A DNA stretch of 64,000 nt from Bernardetiaceae bacterium (GTDB taxonomy: Bacteria; Bacteroidota; Bacteroidia; Cytophagales; Thermoflexibacteraceae). Shown in pieces: positions 50,630 through 60,016 of the stretch. The notes under the pieces were generated by a model. That model was not told the DNA's origin. It saw nothing but the letters and a program-made list of their open reading frames with translations, and made no database searches. Made by a program: the position numbers and the translations under genes. Numbering within the stretch: position 1 is the first letter of the stretch; the number at the start of each line of letters is the position of its first letter. The DNA lies in assembly GCA_025057115.1 (NCBI GenBank), contig JANWWZ010000007.1:60862-124861 (forward strand), given 5' to 3'.

Positions 50630-53401
50630 TTAATTGAATACTCTTTGAATGAGATTTTCTTGTTCTACTTGATGCACTTTGTAGTATCCCGTTGCAGGGG
50701 AAGCAGCTGGACGGCGAGCAATGAGCTCGGGTTGCAAGTGATACTTAAAATAAGTGCGCAACAAATACGCCCAATAGCCCATGTTTTCAGGTTCTTCTTG
50801 AGCCCAGTAAAGTTTAGCATTTTTATATGGCTGAAGCACTGCATCTACTTGATTGCTGGGGAAGGGATGAAGTTGCTCTATGCGAATCAGGGCTACGTCC
50901 TTGCGTTTGTGCTCCAGTTGGTATTCCAGCAATTCGTAATAGAGCTTGCCAGTGCACATGACTACTTTTTTAACTTTATCTTCGGGCTTGGCATACGGAT
51001 CGCCAATGACTTCTTTAAAGCCACCGCTGGTAAACTCCTCTACTTTGGATAGTACGCGTGGATGGCGAAGCAGCGACTTAGGAGACATGACTATCAGCGG
51101 CTTGCGGAAGGGCCAAGCCAACTGTCGCCTTAGCACGTGGAAAAAGTTGGCAGGAGTAGTTACATTGACTACAACCATGTTATTTTCAGCACTCAGCTGC
51201 AAAAACCGCTCTGGGCGAGCGCTTGAGTGCTCCGGACCTTGTCCTTCATAGCCATGAGGCAGCAGCAATACGATCCCGTTTTGACGCCCCCACTTTGTCT
51301 CTGTACCGCTGATGAATTGGTCTATGATCACTTGGGCACCGTTGGCAAAATCGCCAAATTGAGCCTCCCAAATTACTAAGGCATAGGGATTGCACATGGC
51401 GTAGCCAAACTCAAACCCCAAAACGCCAAACTCGGAAAGTAGGGAGTTATATATCTGGAAATCAGCTTGTTTTCCTTCTAAGTGGTCTAGGGAAACATAA
51501 GGAGCGTTGTTGGTAGCATCGTAAAGCACTGCATGGCGGTGAGAGAAGGTACCGCGCTTGACATCTTGTCCTGAAATGCGAACTGGTTTGCCTTCTATCA
51601 GCAAGGAGCCGTAAGCCAGCAGCTCGGCACTTGCCCAGTTGAGTTGGCGATCTTCAAAAAACATTTTTTGCCTGTCTTTCAAGAGCTTTTCGATTTGTTT
51701 GAGCGGTTTAAAGTCCGCTGGAATTGTGATAAGAGCTCTTCCTACTGCATCAATGACCTGCTGAGAAACTCCAGTTTCAGGAGATTGGAGAAAGTCCTCG
51801 GCGGTAGCTGGTCGCATGGCTTCCCATTCGCGTTCAAACTTGCGCATGGTGTAGCTCAGCGGTTGCTGCTTTACTTCGTTGAGGCGTTCCTGCAAAAGCT
51901 CGCGGAACTCTTTGTCCATCGCTTCAGCTAAAGAAGCATCTACAAAGCCGCGCTCAATGAGTTTTTGATTGTAAATCTCACGAGGATTGGGATGTTTGCT
52001 AATGATGTTATAAAGAGTAGGTTGGGTAAACTTAGGCTCATCGGATTCGTTGTGTCCGTGGCGTCGGTAGCAAACCATGTCCACAAACACATCGCGTTTG
52101 AAGCGCTGACGGAACTCCGTGGCTAGCTCTACTACAAATACCACTGCTTCAGGGTCATCGCCATTGACGTGGAAAACAGGGCTATCGGTGAGTTTGGCAA
52201 TGTCAGTGCAGTAAATACTAGAGCGAGCATCTTCAAAATCAGTAGTAAAGCCTACTTGGTTGTTGATGACAAAGTGCAGCGTACCGCCTACGTGGTAGCC
52301 TTGCAACTGGGACATTTGCGCCACTTCATAGACAATTCCTTGCCCTGCAATAGCAGCATCACCATGAATTAAAATCGGCAGCACTTTGCTGGTGTCTTTC
52401 TCATATACATCTATGAGCGCGCGAGAGAAACCTTCTACTACCGGATCGACGGATTCCAAATGAGAGGGATTAGGAGTAAGTTGTAGCCTAATTTTGCGCC
52501 CTGACTCTGTTACTATCTCACTGCTATATCCCAAGTGATACTTTACATCGCCATCGCCCATGGTGTTGAGCATGTCTTCAGGAATATGACCTTCAAACTC
52601 AGTAAAGACTTGCTCATATGTTTTGCCGATGATGTTAGTAAGTACGTTAAGCCTTCCGCGATGAGCCATGCCGATGACTACTTCGGCTACGCCTAATTCT
52701 GCTGCTTTATTAATGATGGCATCTAGGGCAGGAATGGTAGATTCACCTCCTTCAAGAGAAAAGCGCTTCTGACCTAAATACTTGGTGTGCAAAAAATTTT
52801 CGAAAACAACTGCTTCGTTGAGTTTTTTGAGAATGCGCCTTTTTCGCTCAATGCTGGGAGAATAGTCAGGGTATTCGCGCTCTATTTTTTGTTTAAGCCA
52901 GTCGTACACTTCGGGCTCGCGTATGTAGGTAAACTCAAAGCCGATGGGACCTAGATAAATTTTCTCCAGTCTAGCAATGATTTCGCGTAAGGTAGCTTGG
53001 TTGCCCAGCCCTAAGGCGCGCCCTGCCATGAATTTGGTATCCAGATCAGCTTCACTGAGTTTAAAATCTTTTAAGTCTAGCAAAGGGCGTCGGTCTTTTC
53101 GCGGACGCACAGGATTAGTTTTAGATTTGAGATGCCCTCGTTGCCGATAAGCTTGAATCAAATTGCGCACGCGCAGTTCTTTATCCACCAGGCTTACCTC
53201 TACTAATGCAGGAGCGCTAGTGGTTGTGCTTTTGCCATTGTCATACGATCCATTGCTATCCCCGTAGCGCAGGGAAAACTCAAACCCCTCAAAAAACCGT
53301 TGCCATGTGGGATCAACTGAATTGCGATCAGTCTTGTACGATTGATATAATGCCTCTATGACAGATACATCGGCATTAGAAATGTAGGAATACTGGTCCA
53401 T
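50630..53401 (-). CDS. sucA: 2-oxoglutarate dehydrogenase E1 component
   Basis: Thiamine-diphosphate dependent decarboxylase of the TCA cycle complex. The 923-residue length is standard. Visible are the N-terminal DVSVIEALYQSYKTDRNSVDPTWQRFFEGFEFSL (E2-binding region), the ThDP region LPILIHGDAAIAGQGIVYEVAQMSQLQGYHVGGTLHFVINNQVGFTTDFEDARSSIYCTDIAKL, HGHNESDEPKFTQP, and in the C-terminal half YDATNNAPYVSLDHLEGKQADFQIYNSLLSEFGVLGFEFGYAM and GTETKWGRQNGIVLLLPHGYEGQGPEHSSARPERFLQL. It is the first gene of sucA-sucB; an E3 (lpd) gene is outside the window. Confidence 0.98.
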   Translation of the reverse strand: MDQYSYISNADVSVIEALYQSYKTDRNSVDPTWQRFFEGFEFSLRYGDSNGSYDNGKSTTTSAPALVEVSLVDKELRVRNLIQAYRQRGHLKSKTNPVRPRKDRRPLLDLKDFKLSEADLDTKFMAGRALGLGNQATLREIIARLEKIYLGPIGFEFTYIREPEVYDWLKQKIEREYPDYSPSIERKRRILKKLNEAVVFENFLHTKYLGQKRFSLEGGESTIPALDAIINKAAELGVAEVVIGMAHRGRLNVLTNIIGKTYEQVFTEFEGHIPEDMLNTMGDGDVKYHLGYSSEIVTESGRKIRLQLTPNPSHLESVDPVVEGFSRALIDVYEKDTSKVLPILIHGDAAIAGQGIVYEVAQMSQLQGYHVGGTLHFVINNQVGFTTDFEDARSSIYCTDIAKLTDSPVFHVNGDDPEAVVFVVELATEFRQRFKRDVFVDMVCYRRHGHNESDEPKFTQPTLYNIISKHPNPREIYNQKLIERGFVDASLAEAMDKEFRELLQERLNEVKQQPLSYTMRKFEREWEAMRPATAEDFLQSPETGVSQQVIDAVGRALITIPADFKPLKQIEKLLKDRQKMFFEDRQLNWASAELLAYGSLLIEGKPVRISGQDVKRGTFSHRHAVLYDATNNAPYVSLDHLEGKQADFQIYNSLLSEFGVLGFEFGYAMCNPYALVIWEAQFGDFANGAQVIIDQFISGTETKWGRQNGIVLLLPHGYEGQGPEHSSARPERFLQLSAENNMVVVNVTTPANFFHVLRRQLAWPFRKPLIVMSPKSLLRHPRVLSKVEEFTSGGFKEVIGDPYAKPEDKVKKVVMCTGKLYYELLEYQLEHKRKDVALIRIEQLHPFPSNQVDAVLQPYKNAKLYWAQEEPENMGYWAYLLRTYFKYHLQPELIARRPAASPATGYYKVHQVEQENLIQRVFN

Positions 53402-53492
53402 GATACAAAATCGCTGAAGGCATTAGCAAAGATTAAAATTTTAATCCAACTTTCAAAATCTGTCCATTTGCATGGGCAAATTTCCTTGTCAA

Positions 53493-53648
53493 TCAATTGC
53501 TTTTAGCTTTTCTTTCCGATTTACACCGCTCACTGCAGTATTTTACTTCTTCCCAGCATTTCTCCCATTTTTTTCGCCATTTGAACGGTCTGCCACAAAC
53601 GGGACAAACCTTTTCAGGCAGGTCGGATTTTTTGCGCATTTTAGCCAT
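53493..53648 (-). CDS. DUF2256 family zinc-ribbon-like protein
   Basis: A 51-residue gene too short for the track; I read it by hand: [48 protein letters not shown], then KSN and TGA. It is a clear member of the DUF2256 family with the pattern KxCPxCGRPFxWRKKWExxWxxVxYCSxRC; the four cysteines probably bind one zinc. The function is unknown. It lies between sucA (92 bp away) and the TPR gene, on the same strand. Confidence 0.9.
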   Translation of the reverse strand: MAKMRKKSDLPEKVCPVCGRPFKWRKKWEKCWEEVKYCSERCKSERKAKSN

Positions 53649-53696
53649 GTTGCAAATGCATTTTTCCGTAAACTACTTACACTTAAAACAAGAAAC

Positions 53697-53730
53697 AAAA
53701 AACCCTGAAGAGCGAGCACGATCTTCAGGG
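53697..53730 (-). terminator. Rho-independent terminator after the secreted TPR gene
   Basis: On the minus strand a 9-bp stem CCCTGAAGA / TCTTCAGGG with a 10-nt loop is followed by TTTTTTGTTT. It lies about 30 bp after the TPR gene stop and about 50 bp before the DUF2256 start. Confidence 0.8.
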
Positions 53731-53759
53731 CGGAGGCTGCTATTTTTTATTTTTATGCT

Positions 53760-55106
53760 TTACTTCATGGAAGGACGTTTGCGAAGCGTGGTAGTTTCAT
53801 TAATCCAGCAACCTACGCTAATAGGAATGCCTTCTTGCATGCCAAAGGTGAAAATATCTTCCATAGAGGGAAACTGTGCTTTGGCTTGAGCCATGCCATT
53901 GCTGTCGCCTGCTTTTTCGTACATGTCGTAGGCGGCAAGAAACACAGCGCGGCTTTCCACTGGATTTTTGCCTTGGCATTGCTGGTAACTAGCCATGTAC
54001 ATATCGCCAATGGCCTTATAGGCTTCTTTTGCGTTGGCAGGGTCATAGGAAACGGCTTCTTTATACAACCGGCGAGCTTCTGTAAATTTGTTCTCGCGGT
54101 GGGCTATCTTAGCCAGTTCCATGACCAAATCCCCTTTTTTAGATCTTTCATCAGCAGGCAATAGCTCTATGGCTTTGTGATACATTTCTTTTGCCTCAGA
54201 AACGCGACCTTGTTTGAGATATAACTTGCCAAGTGTGATAGCATTACCTGCGCTAGGTTCAGCGCGGAAAAGTGCTTGTAGAGCTTCCAAAAATAGCGGT
54301 TCGCTAGGGCATTGCGTCATGTAAGCTACAATCTTTTTAGCTAGCTTTACATCGCTAGGATTTTCCTTCAGCTTAGGACCTAAGTTTTTATTTACAAATC
54401 CACAATCCACCTTCACATATACTTGCACCAGTCCATCAATGGCATCTTTGGCTTTTTGCCAACTTTCCACTGCGTTGCCACCTGCAGCAATTTTCTTTTC
54501 CAGTATAGGAACTACCTCGTTATCATAGGCTTCCATAAAAGTTTCTTCTGTAATCCCGCTTACGCCTGCCTCCTTAGCTTTTCCGATGGCATCCATGTAA
54601 TACTGGAAAAATACGGGCGAGGAGAGTTGCTCGCCATATTTGGCAACCAAGTTTTTATAAAACTCATAGACTTCTTTTTCTCTGCCTTTGCGAGTAATTA
54701 AGTAATCGTACACCACATAGCCCTTGCGCTCCATGACATCTTTATTTACTCCAAAGCAATACATGCGCTTATCGTAAAGTGCTAACACTTTGTCTTGATA
54801 GGCTTCTCTCTTAGCCGCCTCAGTAGTTTTTCCTATCAGGGCAGTGTAAAGCTGCACAGCTTTAATGTACAGGGAAACGTTGAGGTTAGGAGTGTTATTT
54901 AGCAACCATTCGCCGTTTTCGATGGCAATATCGTACTCCTTTGTATTAATGGCATCGGAAAACAGGGTCCATTTTTCTTTGACTGTGCCCGGATCTTTTC
55001 CCCAACACCAACCATTTTCTAAACCTGTTTCACAAGGACAGTTTTGCGCAAAACCTATTGAGAACAGTCCCACGCTGAATACCGTTGCGAGCAGTAGCTT
55101 TTTCAT
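53760..55106 (-). CDS. Exported TPR-repeat protein
   Basis: A signal peptide (MKKLLLATVFSVGLFSIGFAQ) and a short cysteine-containing segment (NCPCETGLENGWCWGKDPGTVKEKW) precede a helical protein of about 449 residues. TPR repeats are clear in the C-terminal half: EALQALFRAEPSAGNAITLGKLYLKQGRVSEAKEMYHKAIELLP and LVMELAKIAHRENKFTEARRLYKEAVSYDPANAKEAYKAIGDMY. The N-terminal half is a Bacteroidota family usually encoded next to an outer-membrane protein and coaX, as here. It probably acts in the periplasm in envelope biogenesis; the role is unproven. The ATG at 55106 is chosen over the track start four codons upstream. Confidence 0.85.
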   Translation of the reverse strand: MKKLLLATVFSVGLFSIGFAQNCPCETGLENGWCWGKDPGTVKEKWTLFSDAINTKEYDIAIENGEWLLNNTPNLNVSLYIKAVQLYTALIGKTTEAAKREAYQDKVLALYDKRMYCFGVNKDVMERKGYVVYDYLITRKGREKEVYEFYKNLVAKYGEQLSSPVFFQYYMDAIGKAKEAGVSGITEETFMEAYDNEVVPILEKKIAAGGNAVESWQKAKDAIDGLVQVYVKVDCGFVNKNLGPKLKENPSDVKLAKKIVAYMTQCPSEPLFLEALQALFRAEPSAGNAITLGKLYLKQGRVSEAKEMYHKAIELLPADERSKKGDLVMELAKIAHRENKFTEARRLYKEAVSYDPANAKEAYKAIGDMYMASYQQCQGKNPVESRAVFLAAYDMYEKAGDSNGMAQAKAQFPSMEDIFTFGMQEGIPISVGCWINETTTLRKRPSMK

Positions 55107-55147
55107 CGCTTTGTCCATTTAAATGTTTTACTTTTATTTTGATTGTT

Positions 55148-56416
55148 TTAATTGATTCTTCGCCGCTGGAACCAGTAAGGGTCGTTCACCGTCAAGCCCA
55201 CATACAAGCGGAAAAACCTTTCTCTCAACAGATTGTATTCTGTTGTGCCGCGTTGCCCTAATGTAATGGCTAAGTTAGCTGAGGAGAACGTTCGGCTTAC
55301 AGGCAATGCTAATCCAAAATTAATACCAAATTCCTTAATTTGTTGTTCATTCAAGACAGTAGGAGTAAGTGTGTAATATCCTCCTGCTCTATATGCCACC
55401 CGTGCAAAATAACTGGTCAAGGAATTGATATTGGGAATTACTTCAGCGCCAAGGCTGATTCGCCAGCAGTCCGCCATGTTTTCTTGATGGATGCCTTGGT
55501 AAGTGCTCCACGGTTGAAATGAATACTCTACGCCAACGGTATAAGCATATTGCTTTTCAAAACTGATGCCTAGTATTTGCTGGCGTGGTACAAAAATGCG
55601 AGTTACTGCTCCGGCAAAAGTGGTATCGGAGGAAATAACTTCTCCTACGATGTTTCTGCGCTGAATAGTTTGCAGGCGCGTTGCATTTAGATTCGCATCC
55701 AGATCGGTAACATATCCCAAGTTGAAGCTGTGCTCTTTGCCCATTGGTTGCCGGTAAGCAACCCCCAACCGATAGCTCAACGAGGATACATTTACCCTAT
55801 CAAAGGAAGCCGTAGTGTAACCGCCTGTAAATTGATTGTCGATTAATACGGAAGCAATTTCAGTTTGTACAAAGCCAAAGTTATAGTTAGCCACTGCTCC
55901 CAAATGAAACCGTTTGAAAAAAGAAGTGCCGATGCTTAAAAATGCCTGATTAATCCCTCCAGAACCTTGAAAGCGGTATTCGGTAATGGTAGGAGTAAAT
56001 GGGATTTTGTTTACGGCGATTAATTTATAATTGACACTGCTGTATGAATGCAAGCCTGTTGCTACGGTAAGCCGCGTGGGAACGATGGGAAAAGCAAAGG
56101 CTAAGTAGCCAATATTGCCAAAGCTATAGCGACGGTTGAGCAACGTACTACTGACTTGCTTGAGCTCGCCAAAGTAATTGGCTTCAAAACTTACAACGCT
56201 GTTTCGGCTCAATAAAGCGGGGTTGGTTAAATTGAGGCTAATGGGAGTAGAGTTGCTCGCTCCGACGCCGCCCATGCTCAGGCTGTACATGGAAGCGCGC
56301 AAGGATAGTTCGCCCAAACCTGAAAGAGAGTACGGCGAGTTGCCAGATTGGGCCCAAACCGCCATCGGAAAAATCACAAAGACCTTTTCAAGAATCCTTC
56401 TCAAGGTGTATTTCAA
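55148..56416 (-). CDS. Outer-membrane beta-barrel protein (FadL-like)
   Basis: A signal peptide (LRRILEKVFVIFPMAVWAQ) is followed by SGNSPYSLSGLGELSLRASMYSLSMGGVGASNSTPISLNLTNPALLSRNSVVSFEANYFG. The NPA motif and the alternating pattern with aromatic strand ends (for example IGYLAFAFPIV, GAVANYNFGFVQTEIAS, YTVGVEYSFQPWSTY) fit a FadL-like or related barrel. No ligand can be named. The likely start is a TTG at 56416 that overlaps the coaX stop as TTGA, so translation is coupled to coaX. The next gene, the TPR protein, begins 41 bp further on. Confidence 0.8.
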   Translation of the reverse strand: MKYTLRRILEKVFVIFPMAVWAQSGNSPYSLSGLGELSLRASMYSLSMGGVGASNSTPISLNLTNPALLSRNSVVSFEANYFGELKQVSSTLLNRRYSFGNIGYLAFAFPIVPTRLTVATGLHSYSSVNYKLIAVNKIPFTPTITEYRFQGSGGINQAFLSIGTSFFKRFHLGAVANYNFGFVQTEIASVLIDNQFTGGYTTASFDRVNVSSLSYRLGVAYRQPMGKEHSFNLGYVTDLDANLNATRLQTIQRRNIVGEVISSDTTFAGAVTRIFVPRQQILGISFEKQYAYTVGVEYSFQPWSTYQGIHQENMADCWRISLGAEVIPNINSLTSYFARVAYRAGGYYTLTPTVLNEQQIKEFGINFGLALPVSRTFSSANLAITLGQRGTTEYNLLRERFFRLYVGLTVNDPYWFQRRRIN

Positions 56417-57144
56417 AACTTGTTTGTTAAATTAAAATCAAGAGCCGCCTTTAATCCGTCTAACACGAGGTTTTCGTTTACAAAATTGATTTCTTTTATG
56501 GTTTTCTCAAAAAAAAGTGCGTCTCCACCGGTAAGCACGATGTTGAATTGCCCAAATATATCGCTATAGCGCTTGATGATGCCTTCTATTTCAGCACACA
56601 AGCCGTGAAAAACGCCGCTTTGAAGCCCTTCTTGCGTAGTTCTTCCAACGAAAGGAATGCTTTGGGAAGGTTTAATTTCCACCAAAGGCAGTTTAGCTGT
56701 TTGTGTGTGCATAGCTTTGCATCGCATTTGCAAGCCAGGGGAAATAAGACCTCCTAAAAATTCCCCCTCACTAGTGATAAAGTCGTAAGTAATGCACGTT
56801 CCTGCGTCGATTATTAACGAAGATTGATAGGGGAAGTGCTGCCAAGCCCCTAGTGCTGCGGCTAGTCTATCCATGCCTAAGGTATGAGGGGTTTGGTAGG
56901 AGTTTTTAATAGGCAGTGGCAATTGGTAAGTAAATGGTATTACATGAGCTGAGGTATTGGCTTGCGCTATCAAATCCGAAGCTGTACCGCGCACATCGCA
57001 GTAAATAATGTGAGAAGGTTGGTATTGGACAATGAGCATTATTATTTCCTCGTCGGTGAGGGGGCGGTAATAGAGGGGAGGCACCTCAGGGAAATCGATG
57101 CGCACTTTGCCTGACGTATTACCTAAATCAAGGCACAGGTACAT
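56413..57144 (-). CDS. coaX: Type III pantothenate kinase
   Basis: CoaX phosphorylates pantothenate, the first step of coenzyme A synthesis. The 243-residue protein has the ASKHA phosphate loop MYLCLDLGNTSGKVRI, the pantothenate region LGMDRLAAALGAWQHFPYQSSLIIDAGTCITYDFI, and GGLISPGLQMRCKAMHTQTAKLPLVE with the GGxIxPGxxM signature. The track adds eight codons upstream; the ATG at 57144 is the family start. It heads coaX, the outer-membrane protein and the TPR gene, an arrangement repeated in this phylum. It is divergent from argC by 53 bp. Confidence 0.93.
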   Translation of the reverse strand: MYLCLDLGNTSGKVRIDFPEVPPLYYRPLTDEEIIMLIVQYQPSHIIYCDVRGTASDLIAQANTSAHVIPFTYQLPLPIKNSYQTPHTLGMDRLAAALGAWQHFPYQSSLIIDAGTCITYDFITSEGEFLGGLISPGLQMRCKAMHTQTAKLPLVEIKPSQSIPFVGRTTQEGLQSGVFHGLCAEIEGIIKRYSDIFGQFNIVLTGGDALFFEKTIKEINFVNENLVLDGLKAALDFNLTNKF

Positions 57145-57197
57145 ACATCCATCAGCTTTTATTGCCAAATTTGCAACCTGCTCAATTATTTTAGTAC

Positions 57198-58151
57198 ATG
57201 ATTAAAGTAGGTATTATCGGAGCGGCGGGCTACACAGGCGGAGAAGCCATTCGCTTGTTGCTGCGCCATCCCCGTGCTGAAATTACTTTTGCCCAAAGCA
57301 ATAGCCAAGCAGGAAAGCCCATCAGCAAAGTACATCGCGATTTGCTGGGAGAAACGGAAATCCTTTTTACGAAAGACTGGCACGAGGATATCAATGTGCT
57401 TTTCCTATGTGTAGGACATGGGGAGGCAGCGCGATTTATGAAAGAAAACCGCCTTCCAGAAACTGTGAAGGTCATTGACCTGAGCCAAGACCATCGCCTC
57501 AACCAATGGACTTACGGATTACCTGAATGGAATAAAGAACAAATCAGGCAAGCTACTCGGTTGGCTAATCCAGGATGCTTTGCCACTGCCATTCAATTGG
57601 CGCTCCTACCCCTTGCTGCCCAGCAATTACTTACCGACGAAGTGCACGTAAGTGCTACTACGGGGTCCACAGGAGCAGGTCAAAAACTTACTGATACACT
57701 GCACTTTAGCTGGCGCAGTCACAACCTTTCGGTGTATAAAGCCTTTCAACATCAGCATCTTGGAGAAATTTATCAGACCTTGCGTGCCTTGCAGCCTTCT
57801 TTTGAACACCAGATTAATTTTATTCCCTATCGCGGCAATTTTACCCGAGGCATTCTGGCAGCAGTATATACTACTTGTCCTTTGGACTTAGAACAAGCCC
57901 GCCAACTATACACTGAGTACTATCGCCAAGCGCCTTTTGTATTCCTTTCCGAGGAAAACCCAGATGTAAAACAAGTGCTCAATACTAACAAGTGCGTGCT
58001 ACACTTGGAAAAACACGGCAACAAGTTGCTAATTATCAGCGCAATAGATAACCTTACTAAAGGCGCCTCCGGCCAAGCTGTCCAAAATATGAACCTCATG
58101 TTTGGCTTGGAAGAAACCGTTGGACTGCTGACAAAACCCATTGCGTTTTAA
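57198..58151 (+). CDS. argC: N-acetyl-gamma-glutamyl-phosphate reductase
   Basis: ArgC reduces N-acetylglutamyl phosphate (or, in many Bacteroidota, the N-succinyl analogue) in arginine synthesis. The 317-residue protein has the Rossmann loop MIKVGIIGAAGYTGGEAIRLLLRHP, the catalytic Cys127 in ANPGCFATAIQLALLPL, and ATTGSTGAGQKLTDTLHFSWRSHNLSVYKAFQHQHLGEI with the acceptor region. No other arg genes are adjacent; the following gene is an ion antiporter, so it stands outside an arginine operon here. Confidence 0.95.
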   Translation: MIKVGIIGAAGYTGGEAIRLLLRHPRAEITFAQSNSQAGKPISKVHRDLLGETEILFTKDWHEDINVLFLCVGHGEAARFMKENRLPETVKVIDLSQDHRLNQWTYGLPEWNKEQIRQATRLANPGCFATAIQLALLPLAAQQLLTDEVHVSATTGSTGAGQKLTDTLHFSWRSHNLSVYKAFQHQHLGEIYQTLRALQPSFEHQINFIPYRGNFTRGILAAVYTTCPLDLEQARQLYTEYYRQAPFVFLSEENPDVKQVLNTNKCVLHLEKHGNKLLIISAIDNLTKGASGQAVQNMNLMFGLEETVGLLTKPIAF

Positions 58152-58276
58152 ATTTTTTCATCTTTTCACAATAGCTGTTTTTAGAAAAAAACCAGTGCAC
58201 TATATTGGAAGCCCGATTGTCAGTACAAACCAGAGGTACATTTTTATCGATAAGGTTGGACCAAAAAATGTAAACG

Positions 58277-59593
58277 ATGGAAACTGCCCTGATTGTAGTT
58301 TTTATACTCGGTTATTTGACCATTGCCCTAGAGCATCCTTTGGACATCAACAAAGCCTCTCCGGCGCTTATCATTGGTGGGGCATGTTGGGCTATTTATG
58401 CACTTTTTGGCGGGAAAGAGCCTCATGTAATTGAGCATCAGCTCTTGGAGCACTTCGGAGAAATCGCCAGCATTCTCTTTTTCCTCATGAGTGCAATGAC
58501 CATTGTAGAGCTCATAGATGCGCATCAGGGGTTTTCTGTTGTAACAGAACGAATTAAGACTTCAAACATCACATCCCTCCTCTGGATTATCAGCCTGCTT
58601 ACCTTTTTCCTTTCCGCTGTGCTGGATAACCTTACCACTACTATCGTAATGACTTCTATTCTACGCAAGATGATTAAAAATCGAGAGGCGCGCTTGTATT
58701 TTGTCAGTCTGGTAGTGATAGCAGCCAATGCTGGAGGAGCATGGTCTCCTATCGGAGATGTAACCACTACTATGCTATGGATTGGCGGGCAGGTAACCAC
58801 TAAACAGTTAATTATTCATTTGCTCATTCCCAGCCTTGTATGCCTTGTTGTACCCGTGTTGTTTATCACTCCCATCATCAAGCGAATACCCTTGGGCATT
58901 CAGCTGGCTGCCCAACAGCTAACCAGTGAGCAAACTTCTGAAACAGAAGAAATTGCTCATCACTCTCTCTATGAAGTCCCTGTCAAAAAGCGCAGAATTG
59001 TTTTTATAACAGGAATTGCCGCTTTGGTCTTCGTTCCCGTGATTAAAACTCTTACGCACTTGCCGCCATTTATTGCCATTTTGATGAACTTGGGAGTAAT
59101 GTGGTTTATAAATGAACTTCTCCACCGCAGCGAAGAGAGACATATTAAAGATCCCCTCACAGTGGTGAATATCATTCGCCGAATAGATACTCCCAGCGTG
59201 TTATTTTTTGCGGGTATTTTGTTAGCTGTGGCGTGTTTACAGTCCGCTGGTATTCTCACTCAGTTGGCTAAATACCTAGACGAAACTGTAGGCAACATAA
59301 CAGTGGTATCTTTTATTTTAGGGCTTCTTTCTGCTGTGGTGGATAACGTACCCTTGGTAGCGGCTGCCATGGGCATGTATAGCTTACAAACTTATCCGGT
59401 CGATAGTGCGCTTTGGCAATTGGTAGCTTATTGTGCTGGAACAGGAGGCAGTTGCTTGATTATTGGCTCTGCAGCTGGAGTAGCTGCCATGGGCATGGAG
59501 AAAATTGAATTTTTTTGGTATGCCAAACGAATTGCATGGATTGCTTTTGTAGGTTACGTGGGAGGATTGGCTAGCTTTCTCGTCATCTTCTAA
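58277..59593 (+). CDS. nhaD: NhaD-type Na+/H+ antiporter
   Basis: A 438-residue integral membrane protein with about 11 hydrophobic segments. NhaD features are LEHPLDINKASPALIIGGACWAIYALFGG, HFGEIASILFFLMSAMTIVELIDAHQGF, FFLSAVLDNLTTTIVMTSILRKM, NAGGAWSPIGDVTTTMLWIGGQVTT and SAVVDNVPLVAAAMGMYSL. The repeated D-N-x-T/P-x-x-x-A motifs in the two halves are typical of the IT superfamily antiporters. It exports Na+ (or Li+) in exchange for protons, matching sodium-based bioenergetics, together with the exchanger at 1.3 kb. It stands alone. Confidence 0.93.
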   Translation: METALIVVFILGYLTIALEHPLDINKASPALIIGGACWAIYALFGGKEPHVIEHQLLEHFGEIASILFFLMSAMTIVELIDAHQGFSVVTERIKTSNITSLLWIISLLTFFLSAVLDNLTTTIVMTSILRKMIKNREARLYFVSLVVIAANAGGAWSPIGDVTTTMLWIGGQVTTKQLIIHLLIPSLVCLVVPVLFITPIIKRIPLGIQLAAQQLTSEQTSETEEIAHHSLYEVPVKKRRIVFITGIAALVFVPVIKTLTHLPPFIAILMNLGVMWFINELLHRSEERHIKDPLTVVNIIRRIDTPSVLFFAGILLAVACLQSAGILTQLAKYLDETVGNITVVSFILGLLSAVVDNVPLVAAAMGMYSLQTYPVDSALWQLVAYCAGTGGSCLIIGSAAGVAAMGMEKIEFFWYAKRIAWIAFVGYVGGLASFLVIF

Positions 59594-60016
59594 CAGGAAG
59601 TTTTCACCAAGCAGGGATAAAAATTTGCATGAGTAAAAAGGCGATATTTTTTGATTGCTTAGTCTGCTTGATGAGGGAGGTGATTTTCAATTCGCAGATA
59701 AGGCAGCAGGGTTAGAATGTCATACTATCTGATACTTGCCCTTTGCTCTTTCCGATGCATTTGCATTTTAAAGCAACGACCATACCCATTTTATCAAGGC
59801 AATTACTTAAAACTGGGACTTCTTCGCTGAAGAATTAGGACGCAAGATTGTTTTTCCTCAAGAAAGCGGCATGGAAATAGGCGGTTAAGATGCTTCGATT
59901 AACAGAAAAAGTTATGTCAGAAGAACGCTCCAGCCAGTCAAAAGGCAAAGTAGGGTAAACACTTTTCAAGCAAAAAATAGTTTTGATTAACACCCTGTGG
60001 CTGACACTTTTCTATT
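59594..60016. other. 423-bp gap between nhaD and a glycosyltransferase
   Basis: No credible gene. On the plus strand a stretch NWDFFAEELGRKIVFPQESGMEIGG then stop is readable at about 59811-59888, and a short ATG frame (MLRLTEKVMSEERSS) follows. Both may be remnants of a decayed gene; I cannot name it. No terminator after nhaD was clear and no promoter box was convincing. Confidence 0.35.

Noticed and set aside
53497-53889. 130-codon plus ORF over the DUF2256 region
   Set aside because: Antisense to the DUF2256 gene and to the end of the TPR gene; both minus-strand genes are better supported.
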